Of a DNA stretch of 64,000 nucleotides, positions 52,754-60,655 are shown one piece after another. The stretch is from NCBI GenBank assembly GCA_017543445.1, contig JAFYGB010000002.1, positions 1 to 64,000 on the forward strand. Reading direction: 5' to 3'. Made by a program: the position numbers and the translations under genes. The DNA comes from Lachnospiraceae bacterium (GTDB lineage: Bacteria > Bacillota > Clostridia > Lachnospirales > Lachnospiraceae). Below the pieces are notes generated by a model. The model was not told where the DNA came from. It did no database searches and was given only the letters and a program-made list of their open reading frames with translations. The number at the start of each line of letters is the position of its first letter. Position 1 is the first letter of the stretch.

Positions 52754-52784
52754 AAAAGCACCGTTTTTTCATTTAGGTCGGTGC
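52754..52784 (-). terminator. Terminator of the third pilin gene
   Basis: On the minus strand, GCACCG and CGGTGC arms close a 15-base loop and are followed by TTTT. The stem starts inside the last codons of the pilin gene. Confidence 0.7.
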
Positions 52785-53258
52785 GTTTTCGTTTGCAAAT
52801 GACGAGTTCGCCGGCACAGAGATGGTAAGGATCTTATATACCATCGTAGTAGCATTATACGTATAAGTCAGCTGAATGTTATTACCAGCAAGAAACGTCT
52901 TGTATTCTTTGGATTTAAACTTAGATACCGGTCCGGTAGATCCATACAAAGTCGCGTACGCCTCTCTTTGGAACTTCGCAGCTGTGGCAGCATCCCAACC
53001 CGTAACCGAAATGGCTCCATTCGCGTCCATAGAGAATACAGGCGTTGCACCATTCGCCAAGGAATCGTAAGCTTCACTGTCTTCTACCGTGATCATGATC
53101 ACATCGATCAGGTGCTTTACGATCGCATCGTCCTCGCGGATCTTAGCTTTTTCAACATAGCGGATGTACTGAGGCGCTAAAAGTGCCATCAATACCGCCA
53201 GCATCGCAACAACGATGATCAACTCAACCATCGAAAAACCTTTATTATTTCGTCTCAT
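52773..53258 (-). CDS. Type IV pilin (third of three)
   Basis: This 161-residue prepilin has signal MRRNNKG|FSMVELIIVVAMLAVLMALLAPQYIRYVEKAKIREDD, with Glu at +5 and a Pro at +22, as in major pilins. The globular part contains VKHLIDVIMITVEDSEAYDSLANGATPVFSMDANGAISVTGW and no cysteine pair. Among the three paralogues it is the most divergent in the last 60 residues. AAGGAGG precedes the ATG. It has its own promoter and terminator. Confidence 0.9.
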   Translation of the reverse strand: MRRNNKGFSMVELIIVVAMLAVLMALLAPQYIRYVEKAKIREDDAIVKHLIDVIMITVEDSEAYDSLANGATPVFSMDANGAISVTGWDAATAAKFQREAYATLYGSTGPVSKFKSKEYKTFLAGNNIQLTYTYNATTMVYKILTISVPANSSFANENAPT

Positions 53259-53300
53259 AGCATACCTCCTTATGACTGATAACTATAGAAACCTACCCTA

Positions 53301-53374
53301 TCTATAGCACAGTATCAGACATAGATACAAGGCTTGTTCTGTTAATGTATGCGTTTGTTTGTAATCGTGAGCGT
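53301..53374 (-). promoter_or_regulatory. Promoter and variant upstream motif of the third pilin gene
   Basis: On the reverse strand TTGTAT (53325-53330) is followed by 18 bases and TATAGA (53301-53306). The half-site ACGCTCAC lies at 53367-53374. It is followed by AAACAAACG and a CATTAACA element, as in the first pilin promoter, but the distance from ACGCTCAC to the -35 is 36 rather than 30 bases. Confidence 0.6.
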
Positions 53375-53394
53375 TTCTTTGTTTTAATACTCCA

Positions 53395-53422
53395 ACAGCC
53401 CCCGCGAAACCGCGGGGGCTGT
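53395..53422 (-). terminator. Strong hairpin downstream of the second pilin gene
   Basis: Perfect 12-bp arms ACAGCCCCCGCG and CGCGGGGGCTGT enclose a 4-base loop. No T-tract follows on the minus strand (TGGAGTATT), so termination is plausible but not canonical. It separates the second pilin unit from the third pilin promoter. Confidence 0.5.
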
Positions 53423-53495
53423 CATCATACCCTTACTTATTTACACATGCAAGGCTCCTATCCTACTATCGGGCGATCCATGTCTTTCTAGTGTT

Positions 53496-53951
53496 TTACT
53501 GGTGATAAATACTCAGATCCGGGAAATTATAATACTCGGTAACATACGCGAGCAAATTCGGATCATAATGCAAGCGAATGTACAAGCCGCTGCTTCCGGC
53601 GAATGTTCTCGACGTAAAACCGCCGGATGGGGTCGTCGTACCGTAAACGCTTGTGTTGATCTCATCCAGGAAATCTGCCGACATAGCGCCGACTCCGTTT
53701 AACTGATATGCAACTCCCTGATTGTTGATATACACCGTCACATCCCCGGCGATCGACTCATAAAACTTATCATCTACGACGAGCGCATTTGCCGCCTTCT
53801 GGATGTTGGTGATCACAGCGTCATCATGGCGAATACGTGATTGTTCCAGATACCGAACGTAACTGGGCATCAAAATAGCCATCAACACCGCCATGATCGA
53901 AACCACAACGATCAGTTCAACCAGTGAAAAACCTCCATCTCTCTTATTCAT
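53496..53951 (-). CDS. Type IV pilin (second of three)
   Basis: This 151-residue prepilin has signal MNKRDGG|FSLVELIVVVSIMAVLMAILMPSYVRYLEQSRIRHDD, with Glu at +5. The mature N-terminal half is very close to the other two pilins. The C-terminal half (AGDVTVYINNQGVAYQLNGVGAMSADFLDEINTSVYG...) diverges but keeps the SVYGTTTPSGG-type ending seen in the set. AAAGGG precedes the start. Its promoter has the same upstream motif and spacing as that of the first pilin, so the two are probably co-regulated. Confidence 0.9.
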   Translation of the reverse strand: MNKRDGGFSLVELIVVVSIMAVLMAILMPSYVRYLEQSRIRHDDAVITNIQKAANALVVDDKFYESIAGDVTVYINNQGVAYQLNGVGAMSADFLDEINTSVYGTTTPSGGFTSRTFAGSSGLYIRLHYDPNLLAYVTEYYNFPDLSIYHQ

Positions 53952-54101
53952 GTATACAATCCCTTTCGTGTATAGACATGCGCAAAAACGTGGGGATCGT
54001 CCTTCGCATGCAGATCCATCTGCTTTCGTCTATCACGCCGGTCTTCCGGGCCGAACTTGGAACAGAAACAAAATAGTTGCAACTGTTCATCAGACACCTA
54101 T

Positions 54102-54168
54102 CTTATATCACGCTGGCACATCATTCGCAAGTCATTTTATGTCAGTGGGCGAAAATCCATGTGAACGT
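54102..54168 (-). promoter_or_regulatory. Promoter and upstream motif of the second pilin gene
   Basis: On the reverse strand the order is ACGTTCAC (54161-54168), 9 bases, CGCCCACTGACA (54140-54151), 9 bases, TTGCGA (54125-54130), 17 bases, TATAAG (54102-54107). The spacings equal those at the first pilin promoter. The leader to the start codon is about 145 bases; no c-di-GMP riboswitch was recognised in it. Confidence 0.75.
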
Positions 54169-54231
54169 GAAGAAAAAGCCCATGGATCTCCGTATTCGAA
54201 GCAAAACCCCATAGGCGTCAGGCTCTAAGAG

Positions 54232-54274
54232 GAAAAGAAAAAGGCCTCTCATCGGTAGGGCCGATAAGAGGTCT
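54232..54274 (-). terminator. Terminator of the first pilin gene
   Basis: On the minus strand GACCTCTTATCGGC and its near-complement CCGATGAGAGGCC form a stem with a short loop, followed by TTTTTCTTTT. It lies 40 bases past the stop at 54314. Confidence 0.85.
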
Positions 54275-54313
54275 TTTAGTTCAAACTATATGATTATTAG
54301 ATTTGAGCTATTA

Positions 54314-54778
54314 TCACGTGGTCTGAGCGGTCTCGTACTTGGAGTCTGTGATACCGTTGAATACGCTCTTTGTCCAAGTGTACAGGCTCTGAGTCCAGGT
54401 GTAAGTTGCTGTGGATGTAGCGGTACCAGCGTAAGCCTTAGACTTAAACTTGTTAGCTGCGGTTGCGGAACCGTAAAGAGATGTGTGCATCTCGTTTACG
54501 AAAGTACCAGCCATGGAACCAAGACCAGTAACAGAAACAGCACCAGTGGAGTGTGTCATAGTAACAACAACAGTTGTAGAAGCTACGGTGTAGTACTTCT
54601 CATCAGCAAGGAGTGCAGATGCAGCCTTGTCCATATCGGAGATGATGGAGTCATCAGCACGGATACGGGTCTTCTCAACGTAACGGATGTACTGAGGAGC
54701 CAGGATACCCATAAGGACAGCCATGATAGCTACTACGATGATAAGTTCAACGAGTGAAAAACCTTTGTTATTCTTCAT
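54314..54778 (-). CDS. pilA: Type IV pilin, probable major pilin (first of three)
   Basis: This 154-residue prepilin has signal MKNNKG|FSLVELIIVVAIMAVLMGILAPQYIRYVEKTRIRADD, with Glu at +5 and Pro at +22. The globular part is Ala/Thr/Ser-rich (KAASALLADEKYYTVASTTVVVTMTHSTGAVSVTG) with no cysteines. It has the best promoter of the three, a canonical ribosome binding site (AAAGGAAG) and a strong terminator, so it is the likeliest major subunit. The degenerate 64-bp repeat array begins about 280 bases upstream. The codons in the 3' half favour GCT/ACA more than neighbouring genes, as expected for an abundant protein (by eye). Confidence 0.9.
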   Translation of the reverse strand: MKNNKGFSLVELIIVVAIMAVLMGILAPQYIRYVEKTRIRADDSIISDMDKAASALLADEKYYTVASTTVVVTMTHSTGAVSVTGLGSMAGTFVNEMHTSLYGSATAANKFKSKAYAGTATSTATYTWTQSLYTWTKSVFNGITDSKYETAQTT

Positions 54779-54887
54779 AATTTTTTCTTCCTTTCACATA
54801 TGGATTATTGTGTTTCTTCCGATCCCCTACAAACCGGAAGGTTTTTCTCGGATGCGTTTCTTTTGTTCGCATCTCTTTGATGATTAA

Positions 54888-54954
54888 GTTATACCACATG
54901 GACTAATCCCCCGCAATACATGTTTTGTAAGTGTACGTTTGTTTGTGTGAGCGT
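54888..54954 (-). promoter_or_regulatory. Promoter and upstream motif of the first pilin gene
   Basis: On the reverse strand the order is ACGCTCAC (54947-54954), 9 bases, CGTACACTTACA (54926-54937), 9 bases, TTGCGG (54911-54916), 17 bases, TATAAC (54888-54893). The two blocks look like direct half-sites of an activator placed just upstream of a poor -35 box. The leader is about 105 bases with a CCTTCCGG...TCGGAAG dyad. Confidence 0.78.
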
Positions 54955-55049
54955 ACAAACAAAGCTTTTTTTCGTTTTGCGAGCGTTGATTTATACGGCT
55001 TTTCGTTGAAGGGTATAGATGATCGAAAGCATTGAAAATACTAGGTTTC

Positions 55050-55905
55050 CTACCCCATTCTTCTTGGATTTCTCCACCCGCTCCGTTTTGCACGTACGTA
55101 AACGAACGCCAGGCCCGATCACCTGCGAGCGTATCCCTGGTTTATCCCGTTGTGCGCATATATCTAGTAGCTCCGGCGCAGATCTGCCACACGCTTTTTT
55201 CTTGACTCCCGTTGTTTTGAGCGTATGGCAAGAGGCTTCAGCACGTGTCTCTTACGCGCTTTTTCTTGATTTCTCTTGTTTTACGCGTATGGCATAGGAC
55301 CCCAGCGGGTATCTCTTACGCGTTTTTTCCTGAATATCTTCGATTTGCGCGTATGGCTTAAGGCTACAGAACGATTATCCTACGCGCAGTTTCTTATATT
55401 TTCTTGTTTCACGAGTATGGAAAGCGCCATAACCGCGACTCTCCTACGCGTAACTTCTTGAAATTCCTTGTTCTGCGCGTATAGAAACAGACACAGGCGC
55501 AGATCTTCTACTCTCTTTTTCTTGTTTTTCTTTGTTTTGCGCATATGGAAACGGGCTTCAGTACGGTACAGCTACGCGTATTTTCTTGATTTTCTTAAAT
55601 TTGCGCGTATCGAAACACACTCTGGCGCGGGGCTTCTACGCGTATTTTCTCGGTTTTCCCTTTTTTGCGCGTATGACAAGCAGCTCCAGCGATGATCCAC
55701 TACGCGCTTATTCTTGTTTTTCTTCCTTTTGCGCGTATGAAAAGCTGCTTCAGTGCCGATCTACTACGCGCTTTTTCCCGATTTACTTCGTTTAGCGCGT
55801 AAAACTTGCTGCTCCAATGCTGATCCACCATGCGTTTTTCACGGTTTCCGTTGTTTTGCGCATATGTCACAAGTTCTCCCCCGGTTCTTCTACGTGCATT
55901 TCGGT
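55050..55905. repeat. Degenerate tandem array with a 64-bp period between pilC and pilA
   Basis: GCGCGTATG-like elements start at 55090, 55154, 55219, 55283, 55347, 55411, 55475, 55539, 55603, 55667, 55731, 55795 and 55858. The interval is 64 bp in ten of twelve cases and 65 or 63 in the others. Each unit reads GCGCGTATG, about 24 loosely conserved bases (consensus near AAGCAGCTTCAGCGCGGATC), CTACGCG, then about 24 bases of T/C-rich sequence (TTTTTCTTGATTTTCTTTG). GCGCGTA and TACGCGC can pair; where one outer base changes (A for G) the partner also changes (T for C). The units differ widely in sequence, so this is not a CRISPR array. 64 is not a multiple of 3, so it is not coding. Confidence 0.85.
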
Positions 55906-55919
55906 TTCAGGCCTACCCT

Positions 55920-56236
55920 TGAGTTGAGAAACCTAAGCATTTACTAGAAAAGCAAGGATGCTTAATCCTTTCCTAAACATTTAAAGGCATCCGCCCTCAG
56001 CCAAATGTTTAACTGCGGCCTCTCCTCGCGGAGCGCCGCCGTTAAGTATCTGGGTTGTAATGATAGTTCGGGCTTAGCCCTCTCCCAAATGTTTTGGGTT
56101 GTTGCCCAGGTATACAAGGAAGGTTTGCTCCGCAAACCCTCAGAGGCTCGAAATTTATTTTACCCCGGCACAGCAAGCTGCACCGGGGTAAAACCAAATT
56201 TCTCACATGATAGTTCGGGCTCCGCCCTCACTATCA
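55920..56236. repeat. Hairpin-rich non-coding segment downstream of pilC
   Basis: Two copies of ATGATAGTTCGGGCT lie at about 56057 and 56199; the second closes as TGATAGT...ACTATCA right at the pilC stop. Other hairpins are ACCCCGG...CCGGGGT (56163-56190) and AAGGTTTGC...GCAAACC (56120-56139). GGAAGGTTTGCTCCGCAAACC has a relative at 61974-62000. No T-tract suitable for termination follows any of them on the minus strand. The segment separates the pilB-pilT-pilC unit from the 64-bp array. Confidence 0.6.
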
Positions 56237-57448
56237 TTACATCATTTCGCTGAGGCTCTCGTACAGTGTGAGCATAGGCATCAGACATGCGCCGATGAGT
56301 ACGCCGACAACGCCGGCCAGCAGGATAATGATCATAGGCTCCATTGCAGTCATAAGACCTGCAACGGCAACTTCAACTTCTTCTTCGAAGTAACCGGCAC
56401 AACGATCGAGCATTTCCTCGATATTACCGGTATCTTCACCGATCTTCGTCATGTGACAGATCATGACCGGGAACAGACCGCTCTTACGAAGCGGGTCAGA
56501 CATCTGAACACCCTTTTCTACTTCGTCCTTCGCATAAAGGAGTGCATCCTTATACAGAACGTTAGGCATGTTCTTCGATGTGATCTCGAGCGCATCTACG
56601 ATCGAGATACCTGCGGAAAGCAGTGTGGACATGGTACGTGCAAAACGAGCAGCTGCGGACTTCGTGATAACCGGTCCGACAAACGGCATCTTCATGCTCG
56701 TACGGCCGATGATGACCTGACCGGTCGGGGAAGCCGCAAACACTCGCCATGCGATAACGATAATTACGATAACCGCAAGGAGAATAACGACATTCGCCTT
56801 CATCCAGTCGGACATGGCTACAACGACCTTCGTCAGTGTAGGAAGTTCCGTATCGAGATCCTTAAACATCTCGGTGAACTGCGGGATAACGAAGTTCAAC
56901 ATGATGATGACAACGGCAACAGCAACTACCAATACCACGATCGGGTATACGAGTGCTTTCTTAATGGTCGCCTTCAAGCGGGCATCCTTCTCGAACTGGA
57001 TCGCCAGACGGTCGAATGAGTTCTCGAGGGAACCGGATGCTTCACCGGCATCGACCATGTTTACCATCATCGGGGTAAATACGTTTGGATGTTCCTTCAG
57101 GCTTCGTGCCAGATTTTCACCCTTTGCTACGTTTGACATAACGTCACGGAGTGCGGCCTGCATGATTTTGTTGTCGCACTGGTCGGCCAACATACCGAAT
57201 GCATCGACGATGGATACGCCGGCATTCAAAAGGCTCACCATCTGACGGCAGAACACCGCCATGGTACGAGGCTTTACGGAGGAGCCGCCCAGGGAAACGT
57301 TCTCAGCGAACATGGATTCCTTAACCTGAATAGGAATAAGGCCTTCCAGTTTTAGTGTACGCTCCGCTCTGGATGAATCAGGTGCTTCGATTTTGCCTTT
57401 ACGTTTGGCGCCTTTTTGATCGACGGCCACATATTGATAGGTGGGCAT
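56237..57448 (-). CDS. pilC: Type IV pilus inner-membrane platform protein
   Basis: This 403-residue GspF/PilC protein connects the cytoplasmic ATPases to the growing pilus. The start MPTYQYVAVDQKGAKRKGKIEAPDSSRAERTL is the family signature. Two T2SSF repeats (about 70-190 and 270-395) each carry a membrane helix pair; FCRQMVSLLNAGVSIVDAFGML and FARTMSTLLSAGISIVDALEI are the matching repeat starts. AGGAGG precedes the ATG. It follows pilT by 155 bases. Confidence 0.96.
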   Translation of the reverse strand: MPTYQYVAVDQKGAKRKGKIEAPDSSRAERTLKLEGLIPIQVKESMFAENVSLGGSSVKPRTMAVFCRQMVSLLNAGVSIVDAFGMLADQCDNKIMQAALRDVMSNVAKGENLARSLKEHPNVFTPMMVNMVDAGEASGSLENSFDRLAIQFEKDARLKATIKKALVYPIVVLVVAVAVVIIMLNFVIPQFTEMFKDLDTELPTLTKVVVAMSDWMKANVVILLAVIVIIVIAWRVFAASPTGQVIIGRTSMKMPFVGPVITKSAAARFARTMSTLLSAGISIVDALEITSKNMPNVLYKDALLYAKDEVEKGVQMSDPLRKSGLFPVMICHMTKIGEDTGNIEEMLDRCAGYFEEEVEVAVAGLMTAMEPMIIILLAGVVGVLIGACLMPMLTLYESLSEMM

Positions 57449-57602
57449 AGAAGTTTCACCTCCTGAAATTACTAATAGTTATATCTAACAACCTTCCGTC
57501 CTCTCTTCTCTCCTGCGGGCCATCCCTTCCTGCAGCGGCATCCACGTTCCGTTCTCTTCCCGTTACGAGTTCGGATAGGGGCTTTGGGTCATTATTCGAT
57601 TA

Positions 57603-58715
57603 TTAAACTTCTCCCTGTCCCATGACACGCTTCATCATGGCAGCCGTATCCTGTGCATAGCTGATGGCGATCTCAGAGGTGATACGGTGACCGGAGCACA
57701 GTTCGAAGATCGCGTCATCCATGGTAACCATACCCTGACGGCGGCTGGTCTGAACGATCGCGGGGATCATGTGGATCTTCGCCTCACGGATGAGGTTTCG
57801 GATCGCGGGCGTTGCATGCATGACTTCGAATGCGGCTACACGGCCGGATCCATCTGCCAGAGGCATGAGCTGCTGGGAGATAACGCACTCCAATACGTTC
57901 GCCAGCTGAACACGGATCTGCTGCTGCTGGTACGGAGGGAATACGTCGATGATACGGTCGATGGTGCTCGCCGCACCGATGGTATGCAGGGTGGAGAATA
58001 CGAGGTGTCCGGTCTCTGCTGCGGTGATCGCAGTAGAAATGGTATCCAGGTCACGCATCTCACCTACGAGGATAACATCGGGGTCCTGACGAAGAGCGGC
58101 ACGAAGCGCACTCTCGAAAGAAATGGAGTCCAGACCGATCTCTCGCTGGTTAACCATCGCCTTATTATGCTTATGAAGGTACTCGATCGGGTCCTCCAAA
58201 GTGATAACGTGGTGATGATAGGTCTTACTGATCAAGTCGATCAAGGAAGCCAGTGTTGTTGACTTACCGGATCCGGTAGGTCCCGTAACGAGTACCATAC
58301 CTCTCTTACGGTTAATGAGGTCGATAACGGACGAGTTCAAACCAAGAGACTCAGGTCTCGGAATGACATCCGCGATCAGACGCAATGCTGCGCCGTAAGC
58401 GCCACGCTGCTTATAAACATTAACACGGCATCTTCCCACGGAACGAACGGAATAGGAAAAGTCCGTCTGTCCGGTCTCTGCCAACTCATCGCGGCAGGGC
58501 TTGGGAATGATCGGTTCGATCATCATCTGTGTGTTCTCAGGCGTAAGCGGAACGGTTCCGATCTTGATCAGCTGACCGTTGATACGCAAAATAGGCGGAA
58601 CACCTGCGGTAATATGAACGTCAGACGCATGACGCTTCGCAGCTAATTTTACTAAATCGGCAACCTCGAGTGCACCCTGAGGCCGCTGCTGGCCGCTTTC
58701 AATTCCTTCTGGCAT
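57603..58715 (-). CDS. pilT: Type IV pilus retraction ATPase
   Basis: This 370-residue hexameric ATPase depolymerises the pilus. It has an N-terminal PAS-like domain (LVKLAAKRHASDVHITAGVPPILRINGQL), Walker A GPTGSGKST near 145, Asp box, Walker B (DPDVILVGEMRDLDTI), His box (TGHLVFSTLHTIGAASTIDRIIDVFP) and the PilT-specific AIRNLIREAKIHMI near 300. The start at 58715 (MPEGIES) has AAGGAG 9 bases upstream; the in-frame ATG 11 codons earlier lacks a well-spaced site. Presence of PilT predicts twitching or DNA-uptake-competent pili rather than a pseudopilus. Confidence 0.96.
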   Translation of the reverse strand: MPEGIESGQQRPQGALEVADLVKLAAKRHASDVHITAGVPPILRINGQLIKIGTVPLTPENTQMMIEPIIPKPCRDELAETGQTDFSYSVRSVGRCRVNVYKQRGAYGAALRLIADVIPRPESLGLNSSVIDLINRKRGMVLVTGPTGSGKSTTLASLIDLISKTYHHHVITLEDPIEYLHKHNKAMVNQREIGLDSISFESALRAALRQDPDVILVGEMRDLDTISTAITAAETGHLVFSTLHTIGAASTIDRIIDVFPPYQQQQIRVQLANVLECVISQQLMPLADGSGRVAAFEVMHATPAIRNLIREAKIHMIPAIVQTSRRQGMVTMDDAIFELCSGHRITSEIAISYAQDTAAMMKRVMGQGEV

Positions 58716-58804
58716 AATTCCACTCTCCTTATCCTTATTCAAGGCCATATCTTCCGGAATGGCCCTTCCTGTATTTCTCTACGATCCAAACGTTACCGGA
58801 TCTC

Positions 58805-60502
58805 TTATGCCTCGTATACGATACGACGCAATTCACTCATGGAAGTGATACCCTGTTTAACCTTGATACCGCAAGCCATGGACAGCGTGTTCATGCCCTC
58901 TTTCAAAGCTTCTTCTTTGATCTCGTCGGCATTTGCGCCGCGGGCAATGACGGTACTCAAGTGGTGTGTTACTTCCATGATCTCATAGATACCGATACGT
59001 CCGCGATAGCCGGCCTTCTCACATGCAGGACAGCCGACGGGTTCGTAAATACGAAGCGGTGTTGCAGCATCTACGCCAAGGATTCTCTTATCTTCCTCAG
59101 ATGCAAGAACTTCTCTCTTACAATCCGGGCACAGACGGCGAACCAGTCGCTGTGCGATAATACCTACTACAGAGTCCGCGATGAGGTAGTTTTCTACGCC
59201 CATATCTTCCAGACGGGTTACGGTGCTGGCAGCGGAGTTTGTATGGAGGGTACTAACAACCAAGTGGCCGGTGATAGCGGCCTTAACAGCGATCTCGGCG
59301 GTCTCACCGTCTCGAATCTCACCGATCATGATGATATCAGGGTCCTGACGCAAGATAGCACGAAGGGCAGATGCGAATGTAAGATCTACCTTCGGGTTTA
59401 CATGGACCTGATTGATACCATCGACATTTGCCTCGACAGGGTCCTCAACGGTGACGATGTTGATATCTTCACGGTTGAGCTCTGAGAGTGCGGTGTACAA
59501 TGTGGTGGACTTACCGGAACCGGTAGGTCCTGTTACCAGCACGATACCGTGCGGGTGAGACAGGATACGGTCGAACTTGATCATCTCGGTGTCCTCGAAA
59601 CCGAGCTGTTTCTTCTCACGGTTGAGGGCTCTCTTATTCTGGAGACGCATTACGATCTTCTCACCGAATACCGTAGGAAGAACGTTAACACGGATATCGT
59701 ACTCGACACGGTCTACCCATGCGGTGATACGACCATCCTGAGGTTTACGCTTCTCGGAAATATCCATGCCGCCGATGATCTTGATACGGGCTACGATAGC
59801 CGGAAGCAGTTTGATGTCATATTTCATTCGCTCATAGAGCGCACCATCGATACGGTACCGGACGCGGACATTCTCTTCCATCGCCTCGATATGAATATCG
59901 GATGCTCTCTGACGAGCTGCCTGCTCGATCATGGTACGTACGAGTACGACGATCGGGGAGTTATCGAGGGTCGCCGAGTCTTCGGTCGCCTCTTCCAGTT
60001 CTTTGTCGAAGCCTCGCTCCTCTGCGTACTGCTTCGCAACGTCCATGGCCTGGGAACTACCATAGTAGCGGTCCAATGCGGCCATAACATCCGTCGCCGT
60101 ACAGATAACAGGCTCGATCTGCATGTTCGTTACGATACCGATATCATCTGCTGCCACGATATCCATGGGATCGGACATCGCCAGACGCAAGATGTTCGGG
60201 TTACGCTCGGATACTGCAAACGGGATAACATGGTACTTACGGAGCACGTCTGGCTTAACCAGGTTCAGGATCTCCTCCGGGATCGTTACCGAAGAAAGAT
60301 CGACAAACTTATATCCTAACTGATATTCCAGGGCACGGGCAATACGTTTCTCGCTCGTGACACCGCTTTCAACGAGGTATTCACCGATACGCTTGCCTTC
60401 TTCTTTCGCTCTGACAAGTGCATCCTTTAACACTTCCGGGGTGATAACGCCCTGCTCGATGAGAATATCACCGATTCGCATACGTTTTCTTGTATAATCC
60501 AT
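58805..60502 (-). CDS. pilB: Type IV pilus extension ATPase
   Basis: This 565-residue hexameric assembly ATPase has an N-terminal MshEN-type domain (RMRIGDILIEQGVITPEVLKDALVRAKEEGKRIGEYLVESG), which in relatives can bind c-di-GMP. The core has Walker A GPTGSGKSTT near 330, Walker B DPDIIMIGEIRD and His box TGHLVVSTLHTNSAASTVTRL. A tetracysteine zinc site (CPDCKRE...GCPACEKAGYRGRIGIYE) lies near 460-500. Length and order match PilB. It heads the pilB-pilT-pilC unit with a consensus promoter. Confidence 0.96.
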   Translation of the reverse strand: MDYTRKRMRIGDILIEQGVITPEVLKDALVRAKEEGKRIGEYLVESGVTSEKRIARALEYQLGYKFVDLSSVTIPEEILNLVKPDVLRKYHVIPFAVSERNPNILRLAMSDPMDIVAADDIGIVTNMQIEPVICTATDVMAALDRYYGSSQAMDVAKQYAEERGFDKELEEATEDSATLDNSPIVVLVRTMIEQAARQRASDIHIEAMEENVRVRYRIDGALYERMKYDIKLLPAIVARIKIIGGMDISEKRKPQDGRITAWVDRVEYDIRVNVLPTVFGEKIVMRLQNKRALNREKKQLGFEDTEMIKFDRILSHPHGIVLVTGPTGSGKSTTLYTALSELNREDINIVTVEDPVEANVDGINQVHVNPKVDLTFASALRAILRQDPDIIMIGEIRDGETAEIAVKAAITGHLVVSTLHTNSAASTVTRLEDMGVENYLIADSVVGIIAQRLVRRLCPDCKREVLASEEDKRILGVDAATPLRIYEPVGCPACEKAGYRGRIGIYEIMEVTHHLSTVIARGANADEIKEEALKEGMNTLSMACGIKVKQGITSMSELRRIVYEA

Positions 60503-60612
60503 ATACCCACCATCCTATTTAACAACACTTTTAGGGAAATTAATACCCTCCCTGCCCGTGTTCCGATCTTCCGTTTGGGCGCATTTGGGTACAATTCCCT
60601 AAGTTTGTTTAT

Positions 60613-60641
60613 ATTTTAATACATTTCAGTGTCGTTGTCAA
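60613..60641 (-). promoter_or_regulatory. Promoter of the pilB-pilT-pilC unit
   Basis: On the reverse strand TTGACA is followed by 17 bases and TAAAAT, about 110 bases before the pilB start and 15 bases past the stop of the upstream gene. The leader contains a short GGGAATT...AATTCCC-like dyad but no recognised riboswitch. Confidence 0.85.
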
Positions 60642-60655
60642 TGTTTTTCGTGCTA

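Noticed and set aside
54090-54300. Cyclic di-GMP riboswitch in a pilin leader
   Set aside because: Clostridial pilin genes can have one, so the leaders were read for the GEMM-type conserved blocks; none matched.
55050-55905. CRISPR array
   Set aside because: Repeats are not identical, the supposed spacers also resemble one another, the conserved blocks form a split inverted pair, and no cas gene is in the window.
55019-55947. Series of small plus-strand ORFs (up to 92 codons) through the 64-bp array
   Set aside because: They switch frame with each unit because 64 is not a multiple of 3, lack ribosome binding sites and show no family resemblance.
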